Shown: one piece after another, positions 26,056 to 35,618 of the stretch
Position numbering within the stretch: position 1 is the stretch's first letter
How the letters are laid out: every line of letters begins with the position of its first letter
The notes under the pieces: model-generated
Told to the model about the DNA's origin: nothing
Databases searched by the model: none
The model's input: only the letters and a program-made list of their open reading frames with translations
Position numbers and translations under genes: made by a program
Source of the DNA: Stutzerimonas stutzeri SDM-LAC
Lineage (GTDB): Bacteria; Pseudomonadota; Gammaproteobacteria; Pseudomonadales; Pseudomonadaceae
Length of the DNA: 47,792 nt
Assembly (NCBI RefSeq): GCF_000235745.1
Contig: NZ_AGSX01000030.1
Coordinates: 1-47,792, forward strand
Direction: 5' to 3'

Positions 26056-27696
26056 ATGGAAACGCTTTACCTCATCTTCCTGCTGCTGCTCGCAGTAGGT
26101 GCAAGCCGCGTCCTGGCTAATGTCGTTCCGCTACCACTGCCGATCATGCAGATCATCATGGGCAGCGTGCTGGCGTTGCCGCCCTTTGGCATGGGTGTGG
26201 AGCTGCGGCCCGAGATTTTCATGCTGTTGTTCATTCCACCGCTGTTGTTCTACGACGGTTGGAAGATACCCAAGCGCGAATTTACCGAGCACGGCGCGGA
26301 AATGACCGCCATGTCGCTGGTGCTTGTGCTGATCATTCTGGTGGTGGTGGGTTATTTCATTCACTGGCTGCTACCCGCCATTCCGCTGGGCGCAAGTTTT
26401 GCGCTGGCGGCGATCCTTTCGCCGACCGACGCGCTGGCGGTGATCGCCATTGCCCAGGGCCGTCTGCCGCGACACATGTCTCACCAGTTGGAAGGTGAGG
26501 CGATGATGAACGACGCCACCGGCCTGGTCTCGTTCAAGTTCGCCTTGGCTGCGGCCATCACGGGTAGTTTTTCGCTGGTCACGGTGACCGGCGAATTCTT
26601 CATCATTGCGCTTGGGGGGTTACTGATCGGGGCAGGGCTTAGCTGGTTGGTGGGTAAGGGCAAACAGTGGATGACGGCGCGCGATCTATTCGATCCGTCG
26701 ACCTACGTGGTGATGATCCTGCTGCTGCCTTTTGCTGCCTTCTTCCTGGCTGAGCATGCCGGTATGTCCGGTATTCTTTCGGCGGTGGCGGCAGGCATGG
26801 TGCAGAGCCGGATCGACATGCTTCCGGTCAAGACCAGCACCCGCATCCTCAATCGCAGCATCTGGGAAATGCTCGATTTCAGCTTCAATGGGCTGGTGTT
26901 CCTGCTGCTGGGTCTGCAGTTCCCGCGGATTGTCGAGCGCGTCTGGGAAGCCGCCGGGCAAGGGACCTACAGCATGCCGATGCTGGTGTTCAGTGCACTG
27001 GCGATCATGGCGCTGCTGCTGGTAGTGCGCTTCGGGTTCGTGTTTGCCTATCACTGGGGCGAGGCTAGGGTGCGCCGCCTGCTCGGCAAGACGGTCCAAC
27101 CCAAACCGCTTCGCTTGTTCTCTGCCCTAAGCGCCGTAGCCGGCGTTCGCGGGGCGATCACGCTGGCGGGTGTGCTCTCGATTCCGCTGATGATTGGCGA
27201 TACGCCGTTTCCGGGCCGCGATCTGATGATCTTCCTCGCTGCCGCGGTGATCATCCTGTCGCTGCTGATCGGTGCGCTGGGCATTCCGTATTTCCTCAAG
27301 CAGCTGCCCAACAACGATTTTGAAGAGCATCGTGAAGAACTGAAAAAGGCCCGCCGGAACGCGGCCCAGGCGGCGGTCAGCTGGCTGGAAAACTGGAAGC
27401 AGGCCAACCCGGTCGACGATCCGGACCAGATGCTGCTACGTAGCGAGGTGACAGCACGGGTGACCGAATCCTACCGCAAGGACATTGAAGCCTTGATGGA
27501 CCACCAGGGTCGGGCAAGCCAGGCGCGTGAAACCATGGCTCTGGAGCGCGATATCCGCCTCAACGCCATCCGAGTGCAGCGCAAGGAAATGTATCGGATG
27601 AGGAAACGGCACGAGATAGACGAGCAGATGCTGCAGACCCTGCTACGCGAACTCGATTATGAAGAGGCCGCGCTGGGGGCCGGTGACACCGCCTAA
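26056..27696 (+). CDS. Na+/H+ antiporter, CPA1 (NhaP-like) family
   Basis: Inner-membrane cation/proton exchanger of 546 residues: about 12 transmembrane helices in residues 1-410, then a charged cytosolic tail (about 415-546) rich in Glu, Arg and Lys with coiled-coil character (EEHREELKKARRNAAQ and RKEMYRMRKRHEIDEQM). The ion-path motifs are SPTDALAV in helix 5 and EGEAMMNDATGLVSFKFALA in helix 6 with the conserved Asn-Asp. The typical CPA1 fold and length support monovalent cation/H+ exchange; Na+ versus K+ preference cannot be read. The start follows only a weak ribosome site. Its stop overlaps the end of the convergent gene at 27693 by 3 bp. Confidence 0.9.
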   Translation: METLYLIFLLLLAVGASRVLANVVPLPLPIMQIIMGSVLALPPFGMGVELRPEIFMLLFIPPLLFYDGWKIPKREFTEHGAEMTAMSLVLVLIILVVVGYFIHWLLPAIPLGASFALAAILSPTDALAVIAIAQGRLPRHMSHQLEGEAMMNDATGLVSFKFALAAAITGSFSLVTVTGEFFIIALGGLLIGAGLSWLVGKGKQWMTARDLFDPSTYVVMILLLPFAAFFLAEHAGMSGILSAVAAGMVQSRIDMLPVKTSTRILNRSIWEMLDFSFNGLVFLLLGLQFPRIVERVWEAAGQGTYSMPMLVFSALAIMALLLVVRFGFVFAYHWGEARVRRLLGKTVQPKPLRLFSALSAVAGVRGAITLAGVLSIPLMIGDTPFPGRDLMIFLAAAVIILSLLIGALGIPYFLKQLPNNDFEEHREELKKARRNAAQAAVSWLENWKQANPVDDPDQMLLRSEVTARVTESYRKDIEALMDHQGRASQARETMALERDIRLNAIRVQRKEMYRMRKRHEIDEQMLQTLLRELDYEEAALGAGDTA

Positions 27697-28109
27697 CGGC
27701 CTACAAGGTCCTGTTGTTGTTCGGGTTCAAGTACAGCGATGGTGTGGTCGCTGTGCTTGAAGGACACCAGCTGTGTCAGCCAGGCCTGGAGCACCGGCGA
27801 CTGCACCTTCTGGTTGCGCATCGTAATCGACAGGATCTCGCGAGCAATGGTGACGACCGCGCTCTTGCTGCCGAGAAAGTGCCAATTGAACCAGCCGTCG
27901 CCGTAGGTCAGCGGCGTTTGCTGCCCTGTTGGCAAAGGGATGTACACCTTCACCGAAAGGTCGAAAAGCACTTCGGGCTTGGAGATGATCAGCAGCTTTA
28001 CGTCTGCTACTTTGCTCAACCAGTAGCGATGATCGAAGCGCCCCCCTGTCAGCTCCGCAGACTGGCTCAAGGCATCGTTGATCAGCGCTCGGTTATCGAT
28101 GAGTTGCAC
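27693..28109 (-). CDS. Conserved-looking protein of unknown function
   Basis: A 138-residue soluble protein that I do not recognise. It is basic to neutral, without signal peptide or membrane helices. It has an aromatic central part (YGDGWFNWHFLGSKSA, about residues 67-82) and a hydrophobic strand-rich stretch VKLLIISKPEVLFDLSVKVYIPL before it. I propose a GTG start at 28109, with GGAG 8 nt upstream; an ATG at 28226 would add 39 residues of low-quality sequence and lacks a ribosome site. Codon use agrees with a real gene. It is convergent with the antiporter (3-bp overlap). No function is assigned. Confidence 0.6.
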   Translation of the reverse strand: MQLIDNRALINDALSQSAELTGGRFDHRYWLSKVADVKLLIISKPEVLFDLSVKVYIPLPTGQQTPLTYGDGWFNWHFLGSKSAVVTIAREILSITMRNQKVQSPVLQAWLTQLVSFKHSDHTIAVLEPEQQQDLVGR

Positions 28110-28196
28110 GGTGGGGCTCCGCTTGTAGATGGACGATACCGGCCTCGGCACTCGCTGCAACCAACGAGGTGCATAAACCGGCTGACAGATACCCTG

Positions 28197-28218
28197 CGCG
28201 ACACCGGAGGGTGTCGCG
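28197..28218. repeat. Strong hairpin upstream of the 138-residue unknown gene
   Basis: CGCGACACC-GGAG-GGTGTCGCG, a perfect 9-bp stem with tetraloop, between the VOC gene and the unknown gene on the same strand. No T-tract; could be an RNA processing or attenuation element. Confidence 0.45.
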
Positions 28219-28341
28219 TCTGGCATACCGGGTTATCGGTAGATCGTCGCTTTTGTTTAGCGGGCAAATGTCGGGATTACAGTTCCGCTTTACCGGTGAA
28301 CAACGTCAAGCCACTCGGTCCTGACAGGGCAGGGGCTCGGC

Positions 28342-28767
28342 TCACTTGGCGAACAGCTGACCCATGTCTTTGAATGCCTTGAATTCCAACGCATTACCGC
28401 AGGGGTCGAAGAGAAACATGGTCGCCTGTTCACCGACCTGGCCCTGGAAGCGCACATAAGGTTCGATCACGAACCGGGTGTCGCGGGCGCGCAGGCGCTC
28501 GGCCAATGCCTCCCACTCGGGCCAGCTGAGGATGATGCCGAAATGCGGTACCGGAACGTCGTGGCCGTCTACGGCATTGGTGTGTGCGGCTTCCTGCGAC
28601 GGCGTCTGCGGATGTTCATGGATGACCAGTTGATGGCCATAGAAATCGTAATCAACCCAGTGCTCGGAGGAGCGGCCTTCGGTCAGACCGAAGACTTCGC
28701 CATAGAAACGGCGCGCGGCGGGTAAGTCGTATACCGGAATCGCAAGGTGAAACGGGGAAAGGCTCAT
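28342..28767 (-). CDS. VOC-family (glyoxalase/dioxygenase-fold) protein
   Basis: A 141-residue single-module vicinal oxygen chelate protein ([23 protein letters not shown] at the N terminus; [16 protein letters not shown] at the C terminus). Potential metal ligands are His8, His69-type residues in the middle (PVPHFGI) and Glu in ALEFK, giving the His/His/Glu set of the superfamily. This subgroup includes many uncharacterised proteins called glyoxalase or bleomycin-resistance-like; the substrate cannot be inferred. ATG 28767 has an AGGAAG ribosome site. It is a single gene on the minus strand with no operon partner close by. Confidence 0.85.
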   Translation of the reverse strand: MSLSPFHLAIPVYDLPAARRFYGEVFGLTEGRSSEHWVDYDFYGHQLVIHEHPQTPSQEAAHTNAVDGHDVPVPHFGIILSWPEWEALAERLRARDTRFVIEPYVRFQGQVGEQATMFLFDPCGNALEFKAFKDMGQLFAK

Positions 28768-29295
28768 CAAGGCTTCCTGTTGTTGTGGGTCGCGATTGCC
28801 ATCTTGCCGATTTGTAGCGCAAACATCACCTGGACGTACGTTCTGGTCTGGCGCTCGACGAGCTGGATGCCATTGCGAAGATGATCGCCTATTGCCTGGG
28901 TGTCTCGCTGGTACTCGTAGGCCGGGTCATGGCTCGAACGCACGCCGACGGTTCGTGTTCTGCTACTGGGTGGCGCGACGTTCTATCGGGACCTGGTATT
29001 GATCGGCCGGCACAGCGCCCAACAGTTGCCGCTGCAGCAGCTGTTTCGCCGTTGTGTGCGGGACGTCCTGGCGGAACATCAACGTCCGGCAACGGCTTAG
29101 CGAGGCGGTGAGATAGATCGCAGCAGCCACACCAAACGTCGGCTACGGAAGGCTCTACCGCGGCATTTTCGGCTCTTGCACTACGCTTATCAGTGCAAGG
29201 AGCACACGGATAGTTGCGTAGCTGAATTGAGCTCAGAACGGTCGCCGACTCTACGAGTCCAACCTGAACCCGCCATACCACGTGTGGATATCTGC
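28768..29295. other. Gap between VOC gene and GGDEF-EAL gene, with a decayed reading frame
   Basis: The gap is 528 bp. The middle contains a probable frameshifted small gene (28818-29100). The rest holds the leader of the downstream GGDEF-EAL gene; I see no clear promoter or terminator. Confidence 0.5.
28818..29100 (+). pseudogene. Probable frameshifted small gene remnant
   Basis: Two adjacent frames each look like protein. One frame gives [20 protein letters not shown] then [13 protein letters not shown], up to about 28920. The next frame gives TVRVLLLGGATFYRDLVLIG then RHSAQQLPLQQLFRRCVRD and ends in TAG at 29100. Joined by one frame change near 28910-28945 they form a coherent protein of about 90 residues; neither part has a good start codon and ribosome site alone. 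I do not recognise the family. It may be a decayed gene or a sequencing error. Confidence 0.4.
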
Positions 29296-31881
29296 ATGGC
29301 CCAACCAGATCTGCATTCCCGACTTGCTTTCACGCTGCAATCGGCTGGATTGCTGGAGTGGTACGTCGAACTGGACGATTCGCTGAGCGATGCCCAGGCA
29401 ACCGTCGAGGCCGTCACCCATGCGCTCGATGCCTGTGCATTGGGCAGTATCTCGCTCACCGAATTTCTGGAGCATGTCCACCCGGACGACCGCGATTCGG
29501 TCGCCGAGCACGTTGCTATCGCGCTCTCGACCGGCGACGAGGTGCGCTTCGAATGCCGCGTGCTGGTAGGCGAGAGCGGTGTGCAGATGGTCAGCGTGAC
29601 CGGTCGTTCCACCGCCCACCCTGAGCTGCGAGCGCTGCACTTCATCAGTCAGGACGTGACCGACTGCCGTCGTTCCGAGGCGATTGCCGAAGGGCAGATG
29701 CGCGCACTCGAGCTGGCGGTGGCCGGCGCGCCCTTGACGAAGGTACTGGTCGAACTGACCCGCTCGGCCCAAAAGCAGTCGGCTGGGACTATTAGCGCAG
29801 CGATCATGCGCCTGGATGAGGATGGCAAGCTGCGATTCGTCGAAGCCTCCAGTCTCCCGCCAGATTTCGTCGCGGCGCTCGATGAGATGATTGTTCGCGC
29901 CGATGAAACGAGCTGCAGCGTGGCGGTACGGACGCGCAAGCCAAGCGTTGCCGTGGATATCGGTCGCGATCCGACCTGGGCCGGGCACCGAGACAAGGCG
30001 CTCGAGCATGGCTTGCGCGCCTGCTGGTCCACGCCAATTCTTTCGGACAGCGGTGAAGTGATGGGCACCATTGCCTGTTACAGCAGCGTGTGCGCAGCGC
30101 CGTCATCTCTGGAACAGGAAGGCATCACGCTGCTCGCCAATACGGCGGCGCTGGTGGTGCAGCGCGATCGTGCCAACCGGGCACGGGTCAAGGTCGAGCA
30201 GAAAATGGTGGCCGACGAGCGTCGCTTCAAGGGGCTGGTAAAGGCCACCAACAGCCTCGTCTGGTCGACCAGCCCGCAGGTGGATATCGTCGAGCCGCAG
30301 CCGGACTGGATCGAGTTCACCGGCCAGACGTTCGAGCAATCGCGCGGCAAGGGCTGGCTCGAAGCTGTGCATCCCGAAGATCGCCCTGAACTGGAAACTC
30401 TCGTCGAGGAAATGCGTTCGGTCTTTGTAAACAGGCGCGCCGAGTACCGCGTCCGTCAGGCTGACGGCCAGTACCGGCATATGTCAGGTCACGCGGTGCC
30501 CATCTTCGATGACGACGGCAACATGCAAGAGTGGTCCGGCGGGTTGACCGATATTACCGACCGCAAGCAGGTCGAGCACCGACTGCACCATATGGCCACG
30601 CATGACTCGTTGACGGGGCTGCCGAACCGAACCTATCTCAACGAGCACCTGCGCGAACTGGTCAATTTCATTCCGGAAAACCAGCAGTTGATGATCATGC
30701 TCATCGACCTCGATCGCTTCAAGGAAGTGAACGATTCGATGGGCCATGGCTATGGTGACGTGCTCCTGGTGCAGATCGCTCATCGCCTGCGCGAGGCGCT
30801 GCCATCCGGTGATCTGGTGGCACGCCTGGGCGGAGACGAGTTTGTCGTGGTGGCCCATCTGCCTGATGGGGTGCGCTCGGCCGAGCGGCTGGCTAGCGAT
30901 CTGCTGCGGGCGATCCAGGTGCCCTGCGATGTGCTCGGCACACGCTATTACCCTTCGGCGTCGATGGGCATGTGTCTGTATCCGGACCCCGATACCAGCA
31001 TTGATGAGCTGCTGCAGCATGCCGATATCGCCATGTACCGCGCCAAGTACGCGGGCGGCACCGGAATGCAGTTCTTCTCGGCTGAGATGAGCATCGAGAG
31101 CAAGAACCGCATGGCCCTCGAACTCGATCTGCGCGAAGCACTGGAACGTGATGAATTTGTGCTGCATTACCAGCCGCGCATCTGTCTGGACGATGACATC
31201 CCGTGCGGTGTGGAGGCGCTGATTCGCTGGAACCACCCAACCAAGGGGCTGGTGTCACCAGCGGAATTCATACCCATCGCCGAAGCCACCGGGCTGATCT
31301 GCAAGATCGGTAACTGGGTGCTGCACCAGGCGTGCCAGGACATCCAGCGATTGACCGCACGCATCGGCACCGAACTGACACTGTCGGTGAACGTGTCACC
31401 GGTGCAGCTGAAGTCCCCAATGCTGTGCAGCGAAGTCAGCCGGGCACTGCAGGCGGCCGGGTTGGATACGCACCGTCTCGAACTGGAGCTGACCGAGTCC
31501 GGCCTGATCGAAGACACCGACACTTCGCATCAGCTCTTGAGAAGCCTCGGCGCCATCGGCGTGAGGCTTGCAATTGATGACTTCGGCACGGGGTACGCCG
31601 GCATCGCCTACTTGCGCCAATATCCGATCGACGTGGTGAAGCTTGATCGGACCTTCCTTTGCCCGACCGCCAAAAGCGATAACTGTCTTGATTTCATCAA
31701 GGCGGTGACCGAAATGTGCCACTCGCTTGGCATGCGCGTCGTGGCCGAAGGCGTGGAGGATGCCGACATGCTGAGGCAGTTGATGCGGTCAACGTGCGAT
31801 GAAGCGCAGGGCTATCTGTTCGCTAAGCCTATGCCGTTGGACAGGCTGGGTGACTTCATCATCGACCGCCGCGCGAGTTGA
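29296..31881 (+). CDS. Cyclic-di-GMP signalling protein, PAS-GAF-PAS-GGDEF-EAL
   Basis: Cytosolic 861-residue protein. Domains: PAS (about 15-128), GAF (about 140-292), PAS (about 308-424), GGDEF (about 430-595) and EAL (about 605-850). The GGDEF signature is intact (512-516, RLGGDEF). The inhibitory RxxD site is not: the residues at that place are PSGD. The EAL motif is intact (640-642, VEALIRW) with downstream DDFGTGY and the metal residues of an active phosphodiesterase. Both activities are therefore possible, without product inhibition of the cyclase. The ATG at 29296 was preferred over one 120 nt upstream because the PAS domain begins just after it. Its end overlaps the convergent GGDEF-EAL gene by 23 bp. 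Signals for GAF and PAS are unknown. Confidence 0.9.
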   Translation: MAQPDLHSRLAFTLQSAGLLEWYVELDDSLSDAQATVEAVTHALDACALGSISLTEFLEHVHPDDRDSVAEHVAIALSTGDEVRFECRVLVGESGVQMVSVTGRSTAHPELRALHFISQDVTDCRRSEAIAEGQMRALELAVAGAPLTKVLVELTRSAQKQSAGTISAAIMRLDEDGKLRFVEASSLPPDFVAALDEMIVRADETSCSVAVRTRKPSVAVDIGRDPTWAGHRDKALEHGLRACWSTPILSDSGEVMGTIACYSSVCAAPSSLEQEGITLLANTAALVVQRDRANRARVKVEQKMVADERRFKGLVKATNSLVWSTSPQVDIVEPQPDWIEFTGQTFEQSRGKGWLEAVHPEDRPELETLVEEMRSVFVNRRAEYRVRQADGQYRHMSGHAVPIFDDDGNMQEWSGGLTDITDRKQVEHRLHHMATHDSLTGLPNRTYLNEHLRELVNFIPENQQLMIMLIDLDRFKEVNDSMGHGYGDVLLVQIAHRLREALPSGDLVARLGGDEFVVVAHLPDGVRSAERLASDLLRAIQVPCDVLGTRYYPSASMGMCLYPDPDTSIDELLQHADIAMYRAKYAGGTGMQFFSAEMSIESKNRMALELDLREALERDEFVLHYQPRICLDDDIPCGVEALIRWNHPTKGLVSPAEFIPIAEATGLICKIGNWVLHQACQDIQRLTARIGTELTLSVNVSPVQLKSPMLCSEVSRALQAAGLDTHRLELELTESGLIEDTDTSHQLLRSLGAIGVRLAIDDFGTGYAGIAYLRQYPIDVVKLDRTFLCPTAKSDNCLDFIKAVTEMCHSLGMRVVAEGVEDADMLRQLMRSTCDEAQGYLFAKPMPLDRLGDFIIDRRAS

Positions 31882-34465
31882 GCTTCTCGCCGTTTGAACT
31901 GGTCACGAGGACAGGCTCCTCCGGCGCATCCGCCAGGAGCTGCTGGAACCGCAGTGGTGACATGGGCCGGCCGAGGTAGAAACCCTGAGCCTGATCACAA
32001 GCGAGCTCGGTCAGCTTCCCAAGCTGGGCGGCGGTCTCGATGCCTTCGGCGGTCACGGTCAGCGAGAGGGCGTGGCCCATGCTGACGATGGCATTCACGA
32101 TAGCTTCACTACTTTCTGACTGATCGAGCTCCGAGACGAAGCTGCGGTCGATCTTGATTCCGTCGAACGGATAGCTGCGAAGGTAGCTCAGCGAAGAGTA
32201 ACCCGTGCCGAAGTCATCCATGGAGAGGCGGACCCCTAGCGCCTTGAGCGCGTTCATGGTCGTCAGAGCCGCAGCGGCATCTTCGAGCATGACGCTTTCG
32301 GTAATCTCCAGTTCCAGGCGTTGCGGCGCGATGCCGGTGTCCTGAAGCACCTTGGCGATACGGTCGACCAGATCGCTGCGCTGGAACTCGATCGGTGACA
32401 GGTTCACCGACACCATCAGCTCATTGCCCCAGCTCAGCGCGTTCAGACAGGCCTCGCGCACTACCCAGTCGCTGAGCTCCACGATCAGACCGGTTTCCTC
32501 TGCCAGTGGTATGAAACTGGCGGGGCTGAGCAAGTCACGGAGCGGATGCTGCCAACGCACCAGCGCCTCGGCGCCGACGATGGTTTGCGAAGAGGCATCG
32601 TAGCGTGGCTGGAAATCGAGACGAAACTCATGCCGACGCAGGGCCTGACGCATGTCCATTTCGAGTTGCCTGCGCTCCATGATTCGCTCGTTCATCGACG
32701 GCTCATAGAACCGGAACAGGTTACGCCCGCTGGATTTGGCCTCGTAGAGCGCAATGTCTGCGTAGCGCAGCAGGTCCTCTGCAGTCAGCCCGTCATAGGG
32801 CGCCGAGACGATACCGATGCTGGCACCCACGTTGACCTCATTTGCACCGATTCGAATGGGTTGGTTGATCTGTTCGATCAGGCGTTGGCACAGCCGTTCC
32901 GCCTGTTCGTGGGTTCGACAGTCCGTTGCCACAACGATGAATTCGTCGCCGCCAAGCCTTGCTACGAGATCCGTCTCTCGTGTGCCACCGGTGAGCGCAT
33001 TGGCCACCTCGCGTAGCACTACATCGCCCGCAGCGTGACCAAAGGTATCGTTAATGGGCTTGAAGCGATCCAGGTCCAGCGCCAGGAGAAACACCGGATT
33101 GTCACCGCTCAGGCCTTCGCTGAGGCGTCTATTGAGGAAATGGTTCAAGCGGTGACGATTAGCCAGCCCGGTCAGCGCATCGTGCTGGCTGATGTGCTCG
33201 ATGCGGGCCTTGGCCTCGATCTCCTCGGTGATATCGCAGACGGTGCCCTGATAGCCCTGTAAATGGTCAGCAATTCCCACAGCACGGGCTGAAAGCTGGC
33301 AATAACGCAGGCGCGCGTGGTCGTCGCGCATTTCGCAGGGAATCGGTTTACGCCCGGCAACGTTGTCGCCGCTGGCGATGGCAGCCATCAGCCGTTTGTC
33401 ATAGGTCAGCAGGTCGGTGAGCGGACGCCCGATCCAGGCGTTGCAAGGCAAGCCCGTTATCTGGGTAAAGCGCTCGGACAGGTAGGTCAGCCTTTGCTCT
33501 GAATCGGTTTCCCAGATCCAGTCCGACGAGGCCTCCGAAATGTTCTTGAAGCGCTGCTCGCTCACCCGCAGCGCCTGCTGAGCTGCATCGATCATGTCTG
33601 CTGCGTGAATGACGCGCCTGCGCAACCAAAACACCAGTGCAGCGACGAGTGCGCCGAGCAGGGCCAGCATCGGCAGGATTGTCTTCAGCAACGACCGGCC
33701 ATGCGCCTCGCTCTGCCATTGCAAGCTGATGGCAACACCGATCTCCTCCTGGATTGTCAGCTTTGGCCTCGGGCCGTCGGCAACGGAGCTGACGGTAGCG
33801 GTGAGCCCGATCAGATCGAATGCTTCTTCCAGCACCTTCAGCTTCGGCGCGGTCAGCACATCGATGTAGACCAGATAGGACAGGTTTTCGAAGTCATCGT
33901 AGGAGTTGTCCGGACGTATCACCGCCGCCGACACCACAGCGGGCAGACCCATGACGGAGAAATAGACCTGCGTGACGGCGTCTTCTGCAGACTTGCTGCG
34001 TGCACTGGCCAGAAGGGCAGGCAGGTCACCGTCTATCCAGTCGCTGGCGTCCATGTTGCTCAACTCGCCATCGATGATGGCGTAGCGGGTCGACGCGTCT
34101 GGACCCAGAACGAACACCCCATCAAGGCCATACGTCGCAAACAGTGAAGGACCGATGTTGTCGCCGTCGAAGGCCCAGGCAGCATCGACCTTGCCATTCA
34201 TGTGCTTGTAGGCATCGTTCCAGAAAGCGTAGTCGGCCAGCGCCGTGCCAATCTTGTCTCGCCGACTATCCATTGCCTTGGCTGCGTCTGTTTCGCTGTG
34301 CCGCACATGTTGTTCGTCCAGCGCGATGCACAGATAGACCAGCGCCAGGGCGACCGTGATGAACAGTGCAGCGACGACACAGATGAAGCCCAGTGACGCC
34401 CTACGGGCCATGGCGGTGTAGCCAGCCGCTTTGTCGGGGATGCTGGATGCGAGGGTAGAGGTCAT
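31859..34465 (-). CDS. Membrane-bound c-di-GMP protein, CHASE4-PAS-GGDEF-EAL
   Basis: An 868-residue inner-membrane protein: helix 1 (about 27-49), periplasmic CHASE4-type sensor (about 50-255, with the hallmark DYAFWNDAY at 78-86), helix 2 (about 262-281), PAS (about 300-415), GGDEF (about 425-590) and EAL (about 600-855). GGDEF is intact (505-509) and is preceded by a true RxxD inhibitory site (RETD, 496-499). The EAL motif (633-635) and DDFGTGYSSL are intact. It is thus a potential dual enzyme or a GGDEF-gated phosphodiesterase. It is convergent with and overlaps the 3' end of the other GGDEF-EAL gene by 23 bp. Ribosome site weak; a start at residue 19 is possible. Confidence 0.9.
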   Translation of the reverse strand: MTSTLASSIPDKAAGYTAMARRASLGFICVVAALFITVALALVYLCIALDEQHVRHSETDAAKAMDSRRDKIGTALADYAFWNDAYKHMNGKVDAAWAFDGDNIGPSLFATYGLDGVFVLGPDASTRYAIIDGELSNMDASDWIDGDLPALLASARSKSAEDAVTQVYFSVMGLPAVVSAAVIRPDNSYDDFENLSYLVYIDVLTAPKLKVLEEAFDLIGLTATVSSVADGPRPKLTIQEEIGVAISLQWQSEAHGRSLLKTILPMLALLGALVAALVFWLRRRVIHAADMIDAAQQALRVSEQRFKNISEASSDWIWETDSEQRLTYLSERFTQITGLPCNAWIGRPLTDLLTYDKRLMAAIASGDNVAGRKPIPCEMRDDHARLRYCQLSARAVGIADHLQGYQGTVCDITEEIEAKARIEHISQHDALTGLANRHRLNHFLNRRLSEGLSGDNPVFLLALDLDRFKPINDTFGHAAGDVVLREVANALTGGTRETDLVARLGGDEFIVVATDCRTHEQAERLCQRLIEQINQPIRIGANEVNVGASIGIVSAPYDGLTAEDLLRYADIALYEAKSSGRNLFRFYEPSMNERIMERRQLEMDMRQALRRHEFRLDFQPRYDASSQTIVGAEALVRWQHPLRDLLSPASFIPLAEETGLIVELSDWVVREACLNALSWGNELMVSVNLSPIEFQRSDLVDRIAKVLQDTGIAPQRLELEITESVMLEDAAAALTTMNALKALGVRLSMDDFGTGYSSLSYLRSYPFDGIKIDRSFVSELDQSESSEAIVNAIVSMGHALSLTVTAEGIETAAQLGKLTELACDQAQGFYLGRPMSPLRFQQLLADAPEEPVLVTSSNGEKLNSRGGR

Positions 34466-34677
34466 CGGATAAGGCCAGGCTCGACAGATTGCACTAAGTG
34501 ATTGCTTGCACGCTGTGTATCGGCTGAAGCTGGCATTGATACTGTTTTGCTTGGCGGGATCCGACAGGCGGCGTGCGGTACTGTTAGTGGTCGCTGCACA
34601 AACGTTCTAGCCCGTCTGGGCACCGGTGAATCGATAATGCTGGTCGGATAGGCAATTGAGCAAAAGCGGAGGGCGAC

Positions 34678-35517
34678 ATGAATGATGGCAGTTGGGTCGA
34701 CCTGAAGCTGGATGCAGAAACCGGCATCGAGATCATTCGTGCGCACTTCGAGGGGCACGCCTACGACCCGCATTGGCATGACAGTTACCTCGTCGGGTTT
34801 ACCGAACAGGGCGTGCAGCAATTCAACTGCCGCAAGACGTTGCACAGCAGCGTGGCAGGGCAGGCTTTCCTGCTCGAACCCGGTGAAATCCATGACGGCC
34901 ATGCGCCGACACCGGGCGGCTTTACCTATTCCATGCTCTACCTGCAGCCGCATTGGCTCGAAGCCCAGCTGCACGAGCTGTTCGATAACGTACCCGAAAG
35001 CTGTCTGCCGAGTTTTGCCGAGACGCTGGCCGATGAGCCCGATCTGGTGAGTCACATCGCTTATGCGTTCCGCGCACTGCATGGCGAGGAGTTGCGCATC
35101 GTCCGTCACGCGGCGCTCGATGGGCTTTTGGAAAAGCTGTCTGGTCGAATGCGTTGGCGTCAGCGCCTGGAAACCAATCCGCGGTTGCCGGCTGTTGCGA
35201 TCAGGGCCAGGGATTATCTGCATGCGAATCTGGACCAGGACATCGGGCTTGATGAGCTGGCGCGTGCGGCTGGCGCCGATCGCTTCAGGCTTTCGCGCGC
35301 ATTCAAAGCCTCGTTCGGCCTCGCGCCGCATGCGTATCTGGTTCAGCTACGGCTGAGCCTGGCGCGCAAACTGCTGCGCCAGGGGTTGATGCCGGCAAGC
35401 GTCGCGGTGGAGTTGGGCTTTGCCGATCAGAGCCATCTTGGACGCTGGTTTCGTCGTGCCTATGGCCTCAGCCCGGCCGCCTACCGCAAACGCTGCACGA
35501 ACCTTCCAGATTACTGA
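34678..35517 (+). CDS. AraC-family regulator with cupin sensor, next to an amino-acid exporter
   Basis: A 279-residue AraC-type regulator: N-terminal cupin ligand domain (about 15-95; HFEGHAYDPHWHDSYLVGF and LEPGEIHDGHAP) and C-terminal tandem helix-turn-helix (about 180-275; LDELARAAGADRFRLSRAFK, VAVELGFADQSHLGRWFRR). A GGAGG ribosome site lies just before the ATG. The LysE-type exporter gene follows 101 bp downstream in the same direction, a pairing common in Pseudomonas, so an amino acid or related compound is a likely ligand (inference). The exporter is frameshifted in this sequence. Confidence 0.88.
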   Translation: MNDGSWVDLKLDAETGIEIIRAHFEGHAYDPHWHDSYLVGFTEQGVQQFNCRKTLHSSVAGQAFLLEPGEIHDGHAPTPGGFTYSMLYLQPHWLEAQLHELFDNVPESCLPSFAETLADEPDLVSHIAYAFRALHGEELRIVRHAALDGLLEKLSGRMRWRQRLETNPRLPAVAIRARDYLHANLDQDIGLDELARAAGADRFRLSRAFKASFGLAPHAYLVQLRLSLARKLLRQGLMPASVAVELGFADQSHLGRWFRRAYGLSPAAYRKRCTNLPDY

Positions 35518-35618
35518 AACGGCTGGCCTGAACATGGGTGGAAATTCCTGATTGGAGTATCCGCCATGATCATGTTTGTTTACTGCGAAGCAGGGCGCCC
35601 ATGCCGGGAGCTTTGCCG

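Noticed and set aside
28889-29281. Minus-strand open frame of 130 codons
   Set aside because: Composition is not protein-like, no ribosome site, and the plus strand holds the more convincing frameshifted remnant.
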